The notes beneath the pieces are model-generated. The model did no database searches. It was not told the origin of the DNA and was given only the letters and a program-made list of their open reading frames with translations. This document shows, piece by piece, positions 42,306-52,866 of a stretch of 64,000 nucleotides of DNA; the first letter of the stretch is position 1, and each line of letters opens with the position of its first letter. This stretch comes from Hippasteria phrygiana (taxonomy: Eukaryota > Echinodermata > Asteroidea > Valvatida > Goniasteridae). The stretch spans positions 1,798,001 to 1,862,000 of the forward strand of contig JAZGUH010000113.1 of NCBI GenBank assembly GCA_037893225.1, read 5' to 3'. The position numbers and the translations under genes are program-made.

Positions 42306-43960
42306 AGTCCAGAATCACTCTGTTCATTTTGGGGCCCCTCTTATTTTCTATATCAACGATTTTGATAAATCTTCTGACTTACTCTCTTTCATCCTGTTTG
42401 CGGATAACAGTAATATATTTTGTAGTCATAGCGATGTCAATATACTTTTTAATGTTAATGGTGAACTTAACACAAATTCTAAATGGATATGCAAATAAGC
42501 TGACTATTAATCTAAAGAAAACTAATTTTATGCTGTTTAGTAATAAGCCATGTCATCTTTTGCCTGATATAATTATTGATAATTTATACTAAAATTATAA
42601 AAACTGCTTCTACTAAATTTCTGGGATTGTATATCGACCAAGATCTTTCCTGGAAAAAACATATTAATTATATTTGCTCAATCATGTCCAGAAATATAGG
42701 CGTCATATGTAAGCTGAAAGCATTCTTTCCACAGGATATTTTATTGAATTTGTACAATACCTTAATCTCACCGTACTTATCATATGGTATACTCGCTTGG
42801 GGCAATTGTGGCATTGGTCAGGTAAATAGAATACTTAAACTTAAAAAAGGTTCTGCGTATAATTAACTTTAGCTCTTTTCAAGAACATAGTAATCCTGTT
42901 TTCTATCATTGTAAAACATTAAAAGTCAGCAATATTTATTCTTTACAGCTAGGTACCCTCATGCATCAATTAAATAATACAAACTTACCAAAATCTATCC
43001 ATTCAATGTTCATAAGAAATGATAAAATTCATCAACATTTTACAAGACAGTTTAGTGAATTTCATCGTTCGTTTGCACGCACTAAGCTTGCTTCTAAAAC
43101 AGTTGAAGGAACCATGCTTCTCAAATTGACCGGATCACATTTTATTTCATAAATAAATTCATTTATATGTATTAAATGTGAATTAAAAGGCAAACTGGTT
43201 TAAGCGAAGTTTTAGTGTGATTATTTGCCGCTCAAAAATTGACCCCCCCTTTTTAAAAATTGTTGAGACTCAAATTGAGGGCGCTGTTCGTGACGTAGAC
43301 CGAGGCACCGACATTCATGGATCGACTCGATAGTCTGGACCCGGCCCGTATACACACACTAGGTCTACACGTGCAATTTCGTAAGTTGCAACAACAACTA
43401 ACATCGAACTTACCCTGATTTTCTCCCTTTTAGCGAAGGCTCCTCGGGGAATGGGCCGTTTAACTGCTTTCACCTTTATCTTACTCACATCTGGGAACTT
43501 TGTTGGGATTGCAGTGGACTTAAGATTGTTTTAAGCAGGAATAATGCAATATAAATCCTATATCATGTTTCCTTTAAGCATGAGGGTCCTAAGCTGTGGA
43601 ATTATCTGGACATTTCTTTAAAAACTATACGCAGTCTGTCTTTATTTAAACGTAAATATAAGATATGGCTATTGAGTAATTATCTAGAAACTGATTAAGT
43701 CTCACGGGGTTACGGGTTACAGATTTCGTTTATGTGTTACTTTCAAATATTTTTTTCTATTGTATTGTTTTGTCTTACTGATGTGCAAGTGTTATTATGT
43801 TGTGTTGAAACTTGAATTAATGTAAGTGGGGGCTCCTACTCGACAAGCTTTGCTTTTTAGGAACCCCCATCCACATTTATCCAAATATTAACATGTTTTG
43901 TTCTGTTGCTTAATGTTATGTGGAAAATGAAAGTGAAAGTGAAATGAACTCTGCTCAGAA
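42306..43960 (+). mobile_element. 5'-truncated LINE (L2/CR1-like) with a later insert
   Basis: The insert begins within the reverse transcriptase at LGPLLF (about 42328). The motif C position reads FADN (near 42400) instead of the usual FADD, so the second Asp is lost. KFLGLYIDQDLSWKKHI (42617 on), then NLYNTLISPYLSYGILAWG, follow as in L2/CR1-type elements. C-terminal GPKLWNYLD resumes at about 43571. The sequence between about 43115 and 43568 is not LINE-coding and is probably another insertion. The 3' end has a hairpin (GGGGGCTCCTA/TAGGAACCCCC, 43826-43870) and a GAAAGT-type tail at 43925-43955. Confidence 0.8.
43115..43568. repeat. insertion of unknown type within the LINE
   Basis: LINE coding sense stops after ASKTVEG (about 43108) and resumes at HEGPKLWN (about 43566). 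The ~450 bp between is unrelated, with an AATAAATTC near its left end and GAGGGCGCTGTTC inside. No terminal repeats were identified. Confidence 0.5.
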
Positions 43961-44084
43961 CGTTAACTGACTAGTAAGTTATTACTAAAACATGCGTTTC
44001 CTCCAGTGCGCAAGCGCGATTATTCGTTTGACCCGCCTGTTAAATTATGCATAAGCAGGTGGCGTGCGCTCCCATGCGAAATAT

Positions 44085-44200
44085 AGCTAAGACGTTCTTA
44101 GCGATTTGGCCTTGTAAGTGTGTTGCTAGAGGGCGCTGTCGGCCGGCCGTTGTGCGCTATACGTCGCACTAAGGACGTCTTGGAACCAAGACTATGTGTG
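44085..44200. repeat. MITE, second copy of the 37.0 kb family
   Basis: AGCTAAGACGTTCTTAGCG at the left and AAGGACGTCTTGGAACCAAG at the right, with GAGGGCGCTGTCGGCCGGCC inside. It is the inverted counterpart of 37036-37160. Confidence 0.8.
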
Positions 44201-44599
44201 TGCGTACACACCCATGTGCGTTTTCCTATACTTATGAGGACTATGGATGGAACCCTTCCTTTGTTTCCTTTGTTTGTACACGAAATTCTCCCGAGGACTC
44301 GGCCCAAGTCCTCGGTGTCATTGTTATCCCTAATCCCCCATTGTCCCAAGTCATCTCTCGTATAGCCTAACCCACTCACGTGTGTGTGCACCCATGTATC
44401 ACGCACACGCACACACACTAGTTTGAGAATTATTACGCGTGCAAGGAGTCTGCAATATATGAAACGGGCCTTATACGTGGCAAAAATGGAGGGGACAAAA
44501 TAACCTGGAAGAGGACGGAATTAACGGGCCGGGGGGGGGGGGGGGGACACTTTTACCGAGATAATTCTGCCCCGGACAGTTTTGAGGGGGACATAATTA

Positions 44600-45350
44600 C
44601 CGTCTACAACGACCATAACGGAGGTAGCCCGGCCCGATGCCGGACTCTTGCTGGAACTGTGCTGCGCCTCTGCTAAACACTTCCCAAGTACTACCCGCAA
44701 AGGATGCCCAAGTCGCTGGAGTGTTTCTGCATTTAAAGCTTCCATAGGAATACTGGGACTTCTAACCCCTGTTTGGATGCCGAGTGGGCGAGCTCTCGAA
44801 ATCGAGTCATCTGCAAACGGGAGGGCGCGTCTGCAGCGATGTTATTATGGGTCCCTGGTATGTGTCTGGCCCTGAAACTGACATTGTCATTGCGGCATTG
44901 GATGACAAAAAACCTGACTAGCTTGATGATCTTACCACATTTTGATAATTGCTTGTTGATTATCGATACCACTGACCTGTTGTCTGAACGGATCATTTTT
45001 CTTTTTCCGGCAAGGGAATTCCCCCATAGAGTGAGTGCCACAACTACTGGGAAGAACTCTACGCAAGGAATAGATAAGTTGAGGCCAAGTCCCCAACCAT
45101 TTACTTTGAAAGTACCGACCCCCCCCCCCCCCCCCCCCCCCCAAGCCTACCCCCTACTAGCGTCTATGAACAGTTGCAAGTCTCCATCCAGAACCCAGTA
45201 TTGATCAGGAATTATTGTCAGACCATTAAAACTACGTAGGAACAGCTGCCACATGTGCAGGTCCTCCATCCCTCGCTCCTTCCGGAAGCATAATGCAGTG
45301 CCAAGGTTGCTTTACGTTTTTGATAGCTTCTATCAGTCTCCAGAGGACGG
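44600..45350 (-). pseudogene. DIRS/Ngaro-type RNase H domain, frameshifted
   Basis: Read on the minus strand: LWRLIEAIKNVK (near 45350), then in another frame DLHMWQLFLRSFNG, LQLFIDAS (first RNase H Asp, near 45175), a poly(C) tract, FFPVVVALTLWG, SDNRSVVSIINKQLSKC (near 44970), RARHIPGTHNNIAADAPSRL and FRELA. This is the RNase H region that follows the reverse transcriptase in tyrosine-recombinase retrotransposons. A tail resembling the start of the recombinase region lies near 44700. The reverse transcriptase itself is not seen upstream. Frameshifts and an in-frame stop next to the poly(C) tract make it dead. Confidence 0.8.
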
Positions 45351-45799
45351 CTCACCCAGGAGCAACTGCATAGCACCCAAAGGATAAAGATCCAACGGGT
45401 GATTGGATGCTTTTGAGGTTATTTTATGGGATCGGGCTGCGTCCTGGGTTTTACCGTTGGTGTTGTGGAGTTTTTCTGTGGGAATTGTACTGTTTTGTAC
45501 TCTGCCAGTGGCACTCCAAGTTCCGCAAACCTGAATGAAATAGTGAAAAAAAACATGACAGGACAGGGTGGTCGCTGGTATTTGCCCCGCCAACCATCAA
45601 ATGATCATCTGCGTTGTGGCATAATGTGCACTGACCCTGCCCGCCCATTCACAGCCAATTCTAAGAATGTGGAAAACTTTTCGAAGTAGGCCTATGCAGG
45701 CCAATTTACACATACGCGACTTTGCCATACGATATTGTCTAGCGTTTTTCTAAATACGCACAAATCATTGAGCGTCTCGTCGCACGACTCTGTCGCGTA

Positions 45800-46641
45800 A
45801 AGGCGGCCTCAGGTCGACCTTGCGACGAAACAGAACAGTCTGCGGCTGACTTTTTAGGATCAAGCTACGCCTGCGCCACGACCGTCGGGAAGACATCAGT
45901 CGCCGATTTGTTTGACCTGAGTTTAACTGCGACGATATTAAGATGATTGGCATCAGTTAGCGATCAAAAATATCACCAGTCGCAGGAGTAGAAAAAAATA
46001 AACTTTTACGACGTGTTTCCGACAGGCGGAATCAATCACAGTCGACCTGTGTTTGAATTTACGACGTCCTGCGCGCATCAAGCTTCCTTTTTCATCGTGC
46101 AGCCAATCAGCACACAGGGTTGCGCGTTCTGCGCCAAATCACGCAGTACGCGCCACGCGCTCGCCAATCTCCATATAAGGAGATTGTTTACTACTTCTCG
46201 CGAGCGGCACACTACATCATACCTAGAGGGGTGTTTGAAAAACATGAAGTAAAAATGTTGAACAAAATCGATGATAACTTATAATTTTTGACTTGTTTCG
46301 ACAATTTGACTCAAGGTATTTATGAATGAGAATATGCAAGTACGTTTAAGATCGTATCAGGGGAATGGGCGCTGATAATGACCCGAGCCGAACCGGCAAA
46401 GCACATATTTATTCCCTCATTGTTAAATAAGTCACATGACTGTCTTTGCCGTGGAGTTGTCGTGGATCGTCGCGTCGTGGGTGACATGAGCATGGTTGCG
46501 ATTATTTTGCGTCGAAATACCGCTTGTTCCACGAGAATCAATACGATTTCTCAGTTTTGTGACCTGAGCATCATTTTTCTGCTTGATGCCGACGGTTTCG
46601 TTGTGGCGCAAACAAATCACAGGTCGACCTGAGGCCACCTT
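45800..46641. repeat. TIR element
   Basis: AAGGCGGCCTCAGGTCGACC at 45800 is mirrored by GGTCGACCTGAGGCCACCTT ending at 46641. Looser complementarity continues inward (GACGAAAC, CGTCGTGG-type words). The 842 bp unit has no recognisable gene. Confidence 0.75.
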
Positions 46642-47640
46642 ATTAACCTTATTCAACCGACTCATTAACAATGACAGATAAAAATAAGCACAATAAACAA
46701 AAGACAGTTGATTTAACCTGGGATAACCGAAAAAAAGCCAATTTTACAGGCTTATTTCCATTGGGGTCCCAACATAAAGGACAAATATGCCTACTTAAAA
46801 AAACCACAAAAAAACAGGGTAATTAAGAAAAAGAAAAATATAAAATCAATACAACAATTAACTTAGTTGACTATCAAATTACATTTCCACAAGTTCATAT
46901 CAAATGCATATTTAAATCAGATGCATATTCAGAGAAGACTATCAAACCCCAAGTTAGTCAAAGAATCACCATCACAATAAAGAAACCCCTGTAGTTACCC
47001 ATATAACTACAGCATCAACCATGTCAAAATAAAACCCCAAACTATAAACATCAATGTCAATGAACAACTGCAGGGTATATTTCCCTGGATTTACCTTGGT
47101 CAGACAGGTGGCACTTCACCAATTTTTTTAATAATGAAAAACTAGCAGTGCTCTTTATATTTAGAGGGCAAGTCGTTCCAGTGTTTGACAGCTGTATAAA
47201 AAAAGTAACACTTGATAAACCAGATGTAGCAGGAACAACAACATTGTATTCACTGACCCTTGTATTATGAGTATGTCGTTCAAAAACTCTCGTAAAATTA
47301 TCAGTTAAGTATTCAGGAGTTATATTATGAGCTATTTTATACACATAATTCAGCTTCAATTGGGTGACTCTATCCCTAACATTTAATAGCCCCAATGAAT
47401 CTAATTCCGTTTGCCCAATATGATCCCTTGAGTTTTTATCCAGAATAAACCTAACCATTTTATTCTGCATAACTTGAAGCCTATTCTGAAGTCTTATGGA
47501 GAGTGCAGAATACCACGAGGAACATGCATAATCGAAATAGCATTGGATCAAAGCTGAACATAAAATTTGCCGAGATTTTTTGTTGAGGAAAAGGGCTTAC
47601 CTATACAGAAATTTAAGCCTGTCACCTGCTTTTTTAATAA
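46642..47640 (-). mobile_element. 5'-truncated LINE fragment (3' part)
   Basis: The minus-strand frame from 47640 reads RLKFLYR, a stop, then SALIQCYFDYACSSWYSALS, LQVMQNKMVRFILD, LGLLNVRDRVTQLKLNYVYK. This is the C-terminal part of the ORF2 of LINEs related to the L2/CR1/Daphne groups. A frameshift precedes the final NWKCPLNIKST-like region near 47150. The rest, down to about 46650, would be the 3' untranslated region. Only the last quarter of the ORF2 protein is present. Confidence 0.75.
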
Positions 47641-47857
47641 TCGAGGTACCAGTCGTGCAACCTGTAGAAGACTTGTTGCCGACTGATAGCACCACTAATC
47701 GCACTGTTTTGGACACTTCCAGTTTTGCGCCAATGAGCTAGAGCATCCCTGTGAAAGACTGGCATTGACCATGTCACTGTACCTCATATTATGTAATCTC
47801 TTTTCAATTTCTTCCACAATTTCCTGTGTCAGGTGGGTAGGCACTTCAGATGTGAAG

Positions 47858-48110
47858 ATGGTGCAGTTAACGCAACAGCAAAGGGTGTTCCTTGTCACCG
47901 AGTACATACGCACTGGAAGTCTGATGCAAGTACGCAATGCATTTACTCAGCGGTTTCCTGAAAGACCAGCCCCTTCCAAGTCGAAAATCTGGGGGGGGGG
48001 GGGGGGGGGGAATACAGAAATATCGGCAGCATTTCACAAGTTTGAAACGAAATAGGGAAACTCTGGCCGCCGTCGCACTTGTCGTTCGCCTGCATCAGAC
48101 TTCTAGTGCG
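47858..48110 (+). pseudogene. mariner-like HTH (DUF4817-type) fragment
   Basis: From ATG at 47858 the frame reads MVQLTQQQRVFLVTEYIRTG and continues FTQRFPERPAPSKSKIW. This is the helix-turn-helix N-terminus of a large group of mariner-like transposases (DUF4817). A G-run of about 18 at 47992-48010 breaks it exactly after KIW, and the next frame carries KYRQHFTSLKRNRE, the expected continuation. The catalytic DDE domain is absent. A relative lies at 58733-59150. Confidence 0.75.
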
Positions 48111-48954
48111 TGTGTACTGGGGATCAAGGGCATGGCACATTACGAGTGGGTTGTGGGACGCGCTCCCCAGGGTTGGACGGCGTTTTTTTATTGGCAGATG
48201 GTCTGCAGGCGAATGCCCCTTGTCCGGTTGAGTGGCATGTGGAGCACTTATGGAGGAATGTGCTCTGGGGCAGCCTGTGGCCCGGTTGAAAGCGAAGCAG
48301 AATCCGCGAAGCAGGCGCCGAAAGGAGTTGTATGATCGTTTAGGTGCAGCTGTTTAGGACCCTCCTTGCCTCCCGGCCCCCGAACCTGCAAATGGGAAGC
48401 TAGGTGCAAGCTACATAAAGAGACTAGAGCTCCCCATCAATGGACCATGCCCTGGAGGGGTGGGTTTGCTGACGCATTCGGAATTGCCTGTCGATCGTAT
48501 TCCTACCAGCCACGACTAAAGCGCGCAGTGCCTATGCCAATCACACGCATGTACTTTAAACGTGAAGGGTGTGCTCCCAGGAAGACACAAGCGAAGACTA
48601 AGAACGCATCTGTCCATGATAGAATGGATGTTATTGGATGGATGTTTCTTCTTTCTATCCTACATGCATAATTGGCCTGACTTACCCTTGGTAAAGGTTA
48701 GGTTGGGGTTCGATCGGTTGCTAGGTCCCCGGCGGTCAAGTAGGGTATCAAGCCTTTCACTATCTTTTCTTTGATTCCGAATACAAGTGGGCTCACTAAT
48801 GGTTCGCATACGGAACACAGCCCTTCCCCCAACCCCACTCATGATTAGTAGGATTGATCTGATTGGTCAGTGCTGGGGCAGGTTGGAAAAACTTTCGGAT
48901 TGTGTACTCAGGGTAACAATGAAGTTTGGCCTGACTGCACTGTACTCACGATAG
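48111..48954. other. stretch without a recognised gene
   Basis: Open frames to about 100 codons exist (for example 48366-48671), but no family was recognised. It may hold the decayed 5' part of the following LINE. Confidence 0.4.
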
Positions 48955-50720
48955 GTGGATGGGACTGGTACACCACGCTGGAAAAACCTCTCAGAGACTA
49001 TAGCAGCATCGCCTTCAACATCCTCACTTTCTGCTCCCTACATCAGAGTTGATGTTGATGCAGGACTCTCCATTACCAAAGCAAGAAAAGCTGTAGGGGT
49101 TGATGGCATTTACCAAGAATTCCTGAAAAACTTTGGACCTCTTGGACGCAAATGGCTGGCTTCTCTCTTCACCACAATCCATTCAACTGGTGTCATACCT
49201 TCAGCGTGGAGAGAGAGTAAAGTAATTGCCATCCTCAAGCCAGGGAAACCTGCCGATGATCCAGCGAGCGACCGTCCCATTTCCCTCCTGTGCACATCTT
49301 ACAAACTATTTGGACTTATGATGACTAGGATCTCTCCACTTGTCGAGCCATTCCTCCCTAAGGAACAAGCTGGCTTTAGACCTGGTAGACGTTGTACCGA
49401 CCAGGTTCTCGCACTTACCACCTACATTGAGATGAGACAGGTGTTGCCCTCATCCACCTCTCATCAGCTTATGACACTGTGTGGCGTCATGGACTCCTTC
49501 TCAAAGCTGCTAAGATCTTTAAGTACCAAGCAACTTTATGTGTACTCGCGTCAATCCTCAGTAACCGCAGATACAAGGTATCTCTTGGTGATCAAATTAG
49601 TACCACAAGGATACTGAATGATGGACTCCCTCAGGGATCTGTTCTGGCTCCGATGCTCTTTAACATATATGCCAGCGACATGCCTTGCACCATCTCAAGG
49701 AAATGTGCATATGCAGATGATCTTGCACTTGCCACTCAAGCCGTTAACCTTGATGACATCAGCAGCACCCTATCAGAAGACCTACCATGTGATGGAGGAA
49801 TACTTGAAGTATTGGCGCCTGCGCCCAAACCCATCCAAGACTACTGTCACTGCCTTTCATCTCAACAACCGCTTAGCCAACAGTGAACTCCAGGTGACTT
49901 TTTGTGGCAAACCAGTTAGGAATGAGATGTATCCGAAATTTCTTGGGTGACATTAGACCACAGTCTTACCTATCATGAACACTTGAAAAGGGTTGCTGAT
50001 ATGATCAAATCCAGAGTAAACATCATCCGGAAACTGGCAGGTATTATCTGGGGCTCAAGTGCAAGCATCCTTAGGACGTCTAGCCTTGCCCTTGTGTATT
50101 CAACAGCCGAGTACTGCTCCCCTGTGTGGGCTGAGAGCCGCCACACCAAATGCATAGAACTCGTCAATGCGGATAATCACTCCCCTACATTGGCTTCCCG
50201 TACTGTCCAATATCACATCCCCTGATGTACGACGAAAGGCAAGGACCCTGCGGGAATTCAATCGCATTGAAGCCAACCCTGAACTACCAATCCACGAGGA
50301 CAGAGAACCTGCCAAAACTGCGACTTAAATCACGCAAACCCTTCTGGATCACCGCAGGCAAACTATAGATGAAGCACGATTCGACCCAAAAGCGGCTTGG
50401 CGCAGTCTCTGGGAAAATGTGGACTACACTAACAAAGACCTTGTGTGAGATCCCACCACCATGCCTCCTGTTTTTTAGCTAGACAGATGACAGTGGACCA
50501 CCCTAAATAGAATCCGCACCTTACATGCCAGGACTGCACATAACCTCTATAAATGGAAGTTTCGGGAAAACTCAGCACGTGATTGCGGCCACCCAGACCA
50601 GACCATCTCACACATTGTGAATGATTGCATGCTGACAAAGCTCCCAGGAGGCATCAAGGAAATCCATCTTGTGACAGATGATGCCATTACCTGGCTCTCC
50701 AACCTTGATCTGTCATTATA
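48955..50720 (+). pseudogene. LINE reverse transcriptase (jockey/I-like), frameshifted
   Basis: The frame shows LSITKARKAVGVDGIYQEFL, RPISLLCTSYKLF and EQAGFRPGRRCTDQVL (49080-49410). Then in another frame comes motif A read as LIHLSSAYDTVWRHG: a His codon (CAC, near 49457) stands where the catalytic Asp is expected. NDGLPQGSVLAPMLFNIY and CAYADDLALAT (YADD intact, near 49710) follow, then YWRLRPNPSKT and TLDHSLTYHEHLKR. A last part (NLYKWKF, CGHPDQTISHIVNDC) reaches a stop near 50720. At least five frame changes occur. The 5' half (endonuclease) is missing, as after incomplete reverse transcription. Confidence 0.85.
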
Positions 50721-50739
50721 AGCTGCAACCGTCATACGA

Positions 50740-51310
50740 CCACGCTTACTGTCCAAGTTGGGCTGAAGAGACGGGGGGGGGGGGGGGGGGGGGGGCAGAG
50801 GTAGAATCAGGCCGATTCGGGATTCCCTGATGAAAGCCGGTCATGTGTGGGCACAAGTATGAAGCAGCCGCTCCACTGATGTTTGCAGGCATGTAGTTGG
50901 GGTGCATGGTGCCGGTTGGGATAGCAACCGAGGTGGTGATGGACCACGACGAAGGTGTAACGACTCCAGCAGTTGGGGCTGCGTTTCGGTGTCGGAGGCT
51001 GTGCGTGAGCCGAGGTGGTGGCCGCGGTTGCCGGTGCCGTGTGGGCCACAGCTTTGGGTTGCTGATTGCTGGCTTAAGTGGCAATTTCGATGTAGATGAA
51101 GGCTGTCTCTGTCGAGCTCGTTGTAGCAGTATGTGTAGCACTGGGCACAGCCGCAGGCGTCGGTACGACGGACGCTGTTCGCTGCGGCCGTCGGCAGCAG
51201 CGCCGGAGGCCTCACTGCTGGCTGTAGTGCAGCGGGTTCGAGGAGAATCTGGTTTGTTCTGTAGTTTTTTAGCAATACAACAGTAATTTACTTTTGAATG
51301 AGACATTGAA
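50740..51310 (-). other. GC-rich low-complexity Ala/Thr/Pro-rich stretch
   Basis: Several frames are open because of composition. The minus-strand frames read as Thr/Ala/Pro-rich protein (TPAAVPSATHTATTSS, then TAPATAATTSAHAQPP) in pieces separated by a stop and a frame change, starting after a poly(G) run at 50773-50796. It may be a gag-like or disordered coding remnant. I do not recognise a family and would not call it a gene. Confidence 0.3.
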
Positions 51311-51982
51311 CAGAACAAAATCAGTCTGTTTAGTTGTGGAATTATTACTTGACAAATTTTGAATTATTTGTCCCCAACCGTTCGTTCCTGTAGGGCGGAT
51401 CTTTTTGCGCGTTCGAGGGTTACATACTATATCGACAAAAGAAAAGAAAAAATGTTTTCGTTAGAATAAGGAATATCTTTTGAAAAATTCAATATGAAGA
51501 ACAATTCAATTTGATAAAGAGCAAAGGCAGTACGTCTTTCACCTCTTCTTAAATCAAATTTTACTTCTTTTGTCACTTGTTTTTCTTGCGAATCTTTTGT
51601 TTTAGTGTTGTGCTTATCCAAAAAGGCCTAAAACGCAACGCATGCAAAACCGACATAAAGCGCACTTGTGGAAAGCCAGCTAAATGCCGTCGTCTCCTAA
51701 ACGAATCCCGGAAGAAGTTTCGATATGTCAGTAGATGTAATTTATCGCGCGTCACGGCAGAAATATGGAGTAGATGCGCAGCTGAGCTCAGGTTATTTGG
51801 TATTATACAACACCTGAATAAATCCCAGCCATCCGATTGGTGGATCGTCGATCACGTGTATTAAATTATTCGTCCCATCGCACGACGCGAACCCACACTG
51901 CCAAAAAAGTTCTATCACATGGTTCTATCAAACGGTAACGCGTTTGATAGAACTTCCCCGCCGCCACAACACGGCTGTCAAT

Positions 51983-52061
51983 GGACTGGTTTCCGGTCCC
52001 TCCGTTGTCCTTCGGACTTCAAATGTATATTATATACATATGGGGACCGGGAACCAGTCTA
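51983..52061. repeat. small MITE nested in copy 2
   Basis: GGACTGGTTTCCGGTCCC pairs with GGGACCGGGAACCAGTC. About 79 bp, absent from copy 1, so it inserted after the two copies separated. Confidence 0.75.
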
Positions 52062-52079
52062 GGCTGTCATTCACACAAA

Positions 52080-52345
52080 ATGGCGGACGGTGTTTCCGAA
52101 CCGCGGTTTGTTTTCCTAACAGACGACGAAATGTTGGAACTCGTAGGCGATGCTGTCGCTGCTAACACAAAAAGACAAAATAAATATGCAGTCAAACGAT
52201 TCGAGGAATTTGCAAGACACCAGGAACAACAATTAAAGCTTTATATTCGGAACTGGACCACTTTTTGTCCCGGTTTTATGCGGGACTGAGAAGGTAAACG
52301 GCACGTTGTACACCAAGAAATCCATGCATGCAATCTGTCGGATTT
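52080..52345 (+). pseudogene. Crypton/DUF3504-type N-terminal fragment, copy 2
   Basis: From ATG at 52080: MADGVSEPRFVFLTDDEMLE, LVGDAVAANTKRQ, NKYAVKRFEEFARHQE, ending at 52289. In other frames FYAGLRR and NGTLYTKKSMHAI follow, up to the hairpin. It is the same protein start as at 11773, with a different set of small changes, so both derive from one source. The recombinase catalytic domain is not present. In both copies GGTAAACGG follows the RR codons; a cryptic splice donor there is possible. Confidence 0.65.
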
Positions 52346-52866
52346 ATTCAGGCGTTGTATAAAACAAATAATGAATGTTTCACATTCGTGCAATGGTAAG
52401 AAAAATTTCATTCGGTGACTGATGGAATGTCCCATCCCACTTGGCTTCGCCTAGTGGAATGGAACATTCAATCTGTCACCTCATGAAATTATTCTTACCA
52501 TCGCACTCATAAACATTCATTATTTGTATACTATTATACTCGTATTAAAAGTTGATGTGATTCGCTCGGACTATTATATCAGCTTGTATGTTCCAAATGG
52601 ATGTTGTATCCAAAATACTTCAATCAGACTTAAGCTTTAAGAACCCGAACATTTCATCCTGCCATTACTATCAAGTTTTTACTAATAACTGAACGCACCT
52701 ACGTAGCCACAGCCGATTGCAATGTAGAAACGACCGACGCTTCAGCCAAGAAATAAACAGTTTTGCACTTACCTCATTTGTGTATTATACCCCTTAGTTT
52801 TATGTGGGCCCCTAATAACATTTAGAAACATGTAATGTTGCTCTAATGTGTTTGTTTTCGCGTTAG

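Larger units (their letters stand above)
51801..52533 (+). mobile_element. Crypton-fragment-carrying TIR element, copy 2
   Basis: It has the same ends as copy 1 (TATTATACAACACCTGAATA at 51801, GTATACTA to 52533), and the flanks differ. The right-hand hairpin with GGTAAGAA.AATTTCAT and TGGAATG in both arms is conserved. It is longer than copy 1 because a small MITE sits at 51983-52061. Confidence 0.75.

Noticed and set aside
47695..47937. Minus-strand frame resembling a transposase tail (LTQEIVEEIEKRL)
   Set aside because: It overlaps the better-supported plus-strand HTH frame, and the resemblance could not be confirmed by eye.
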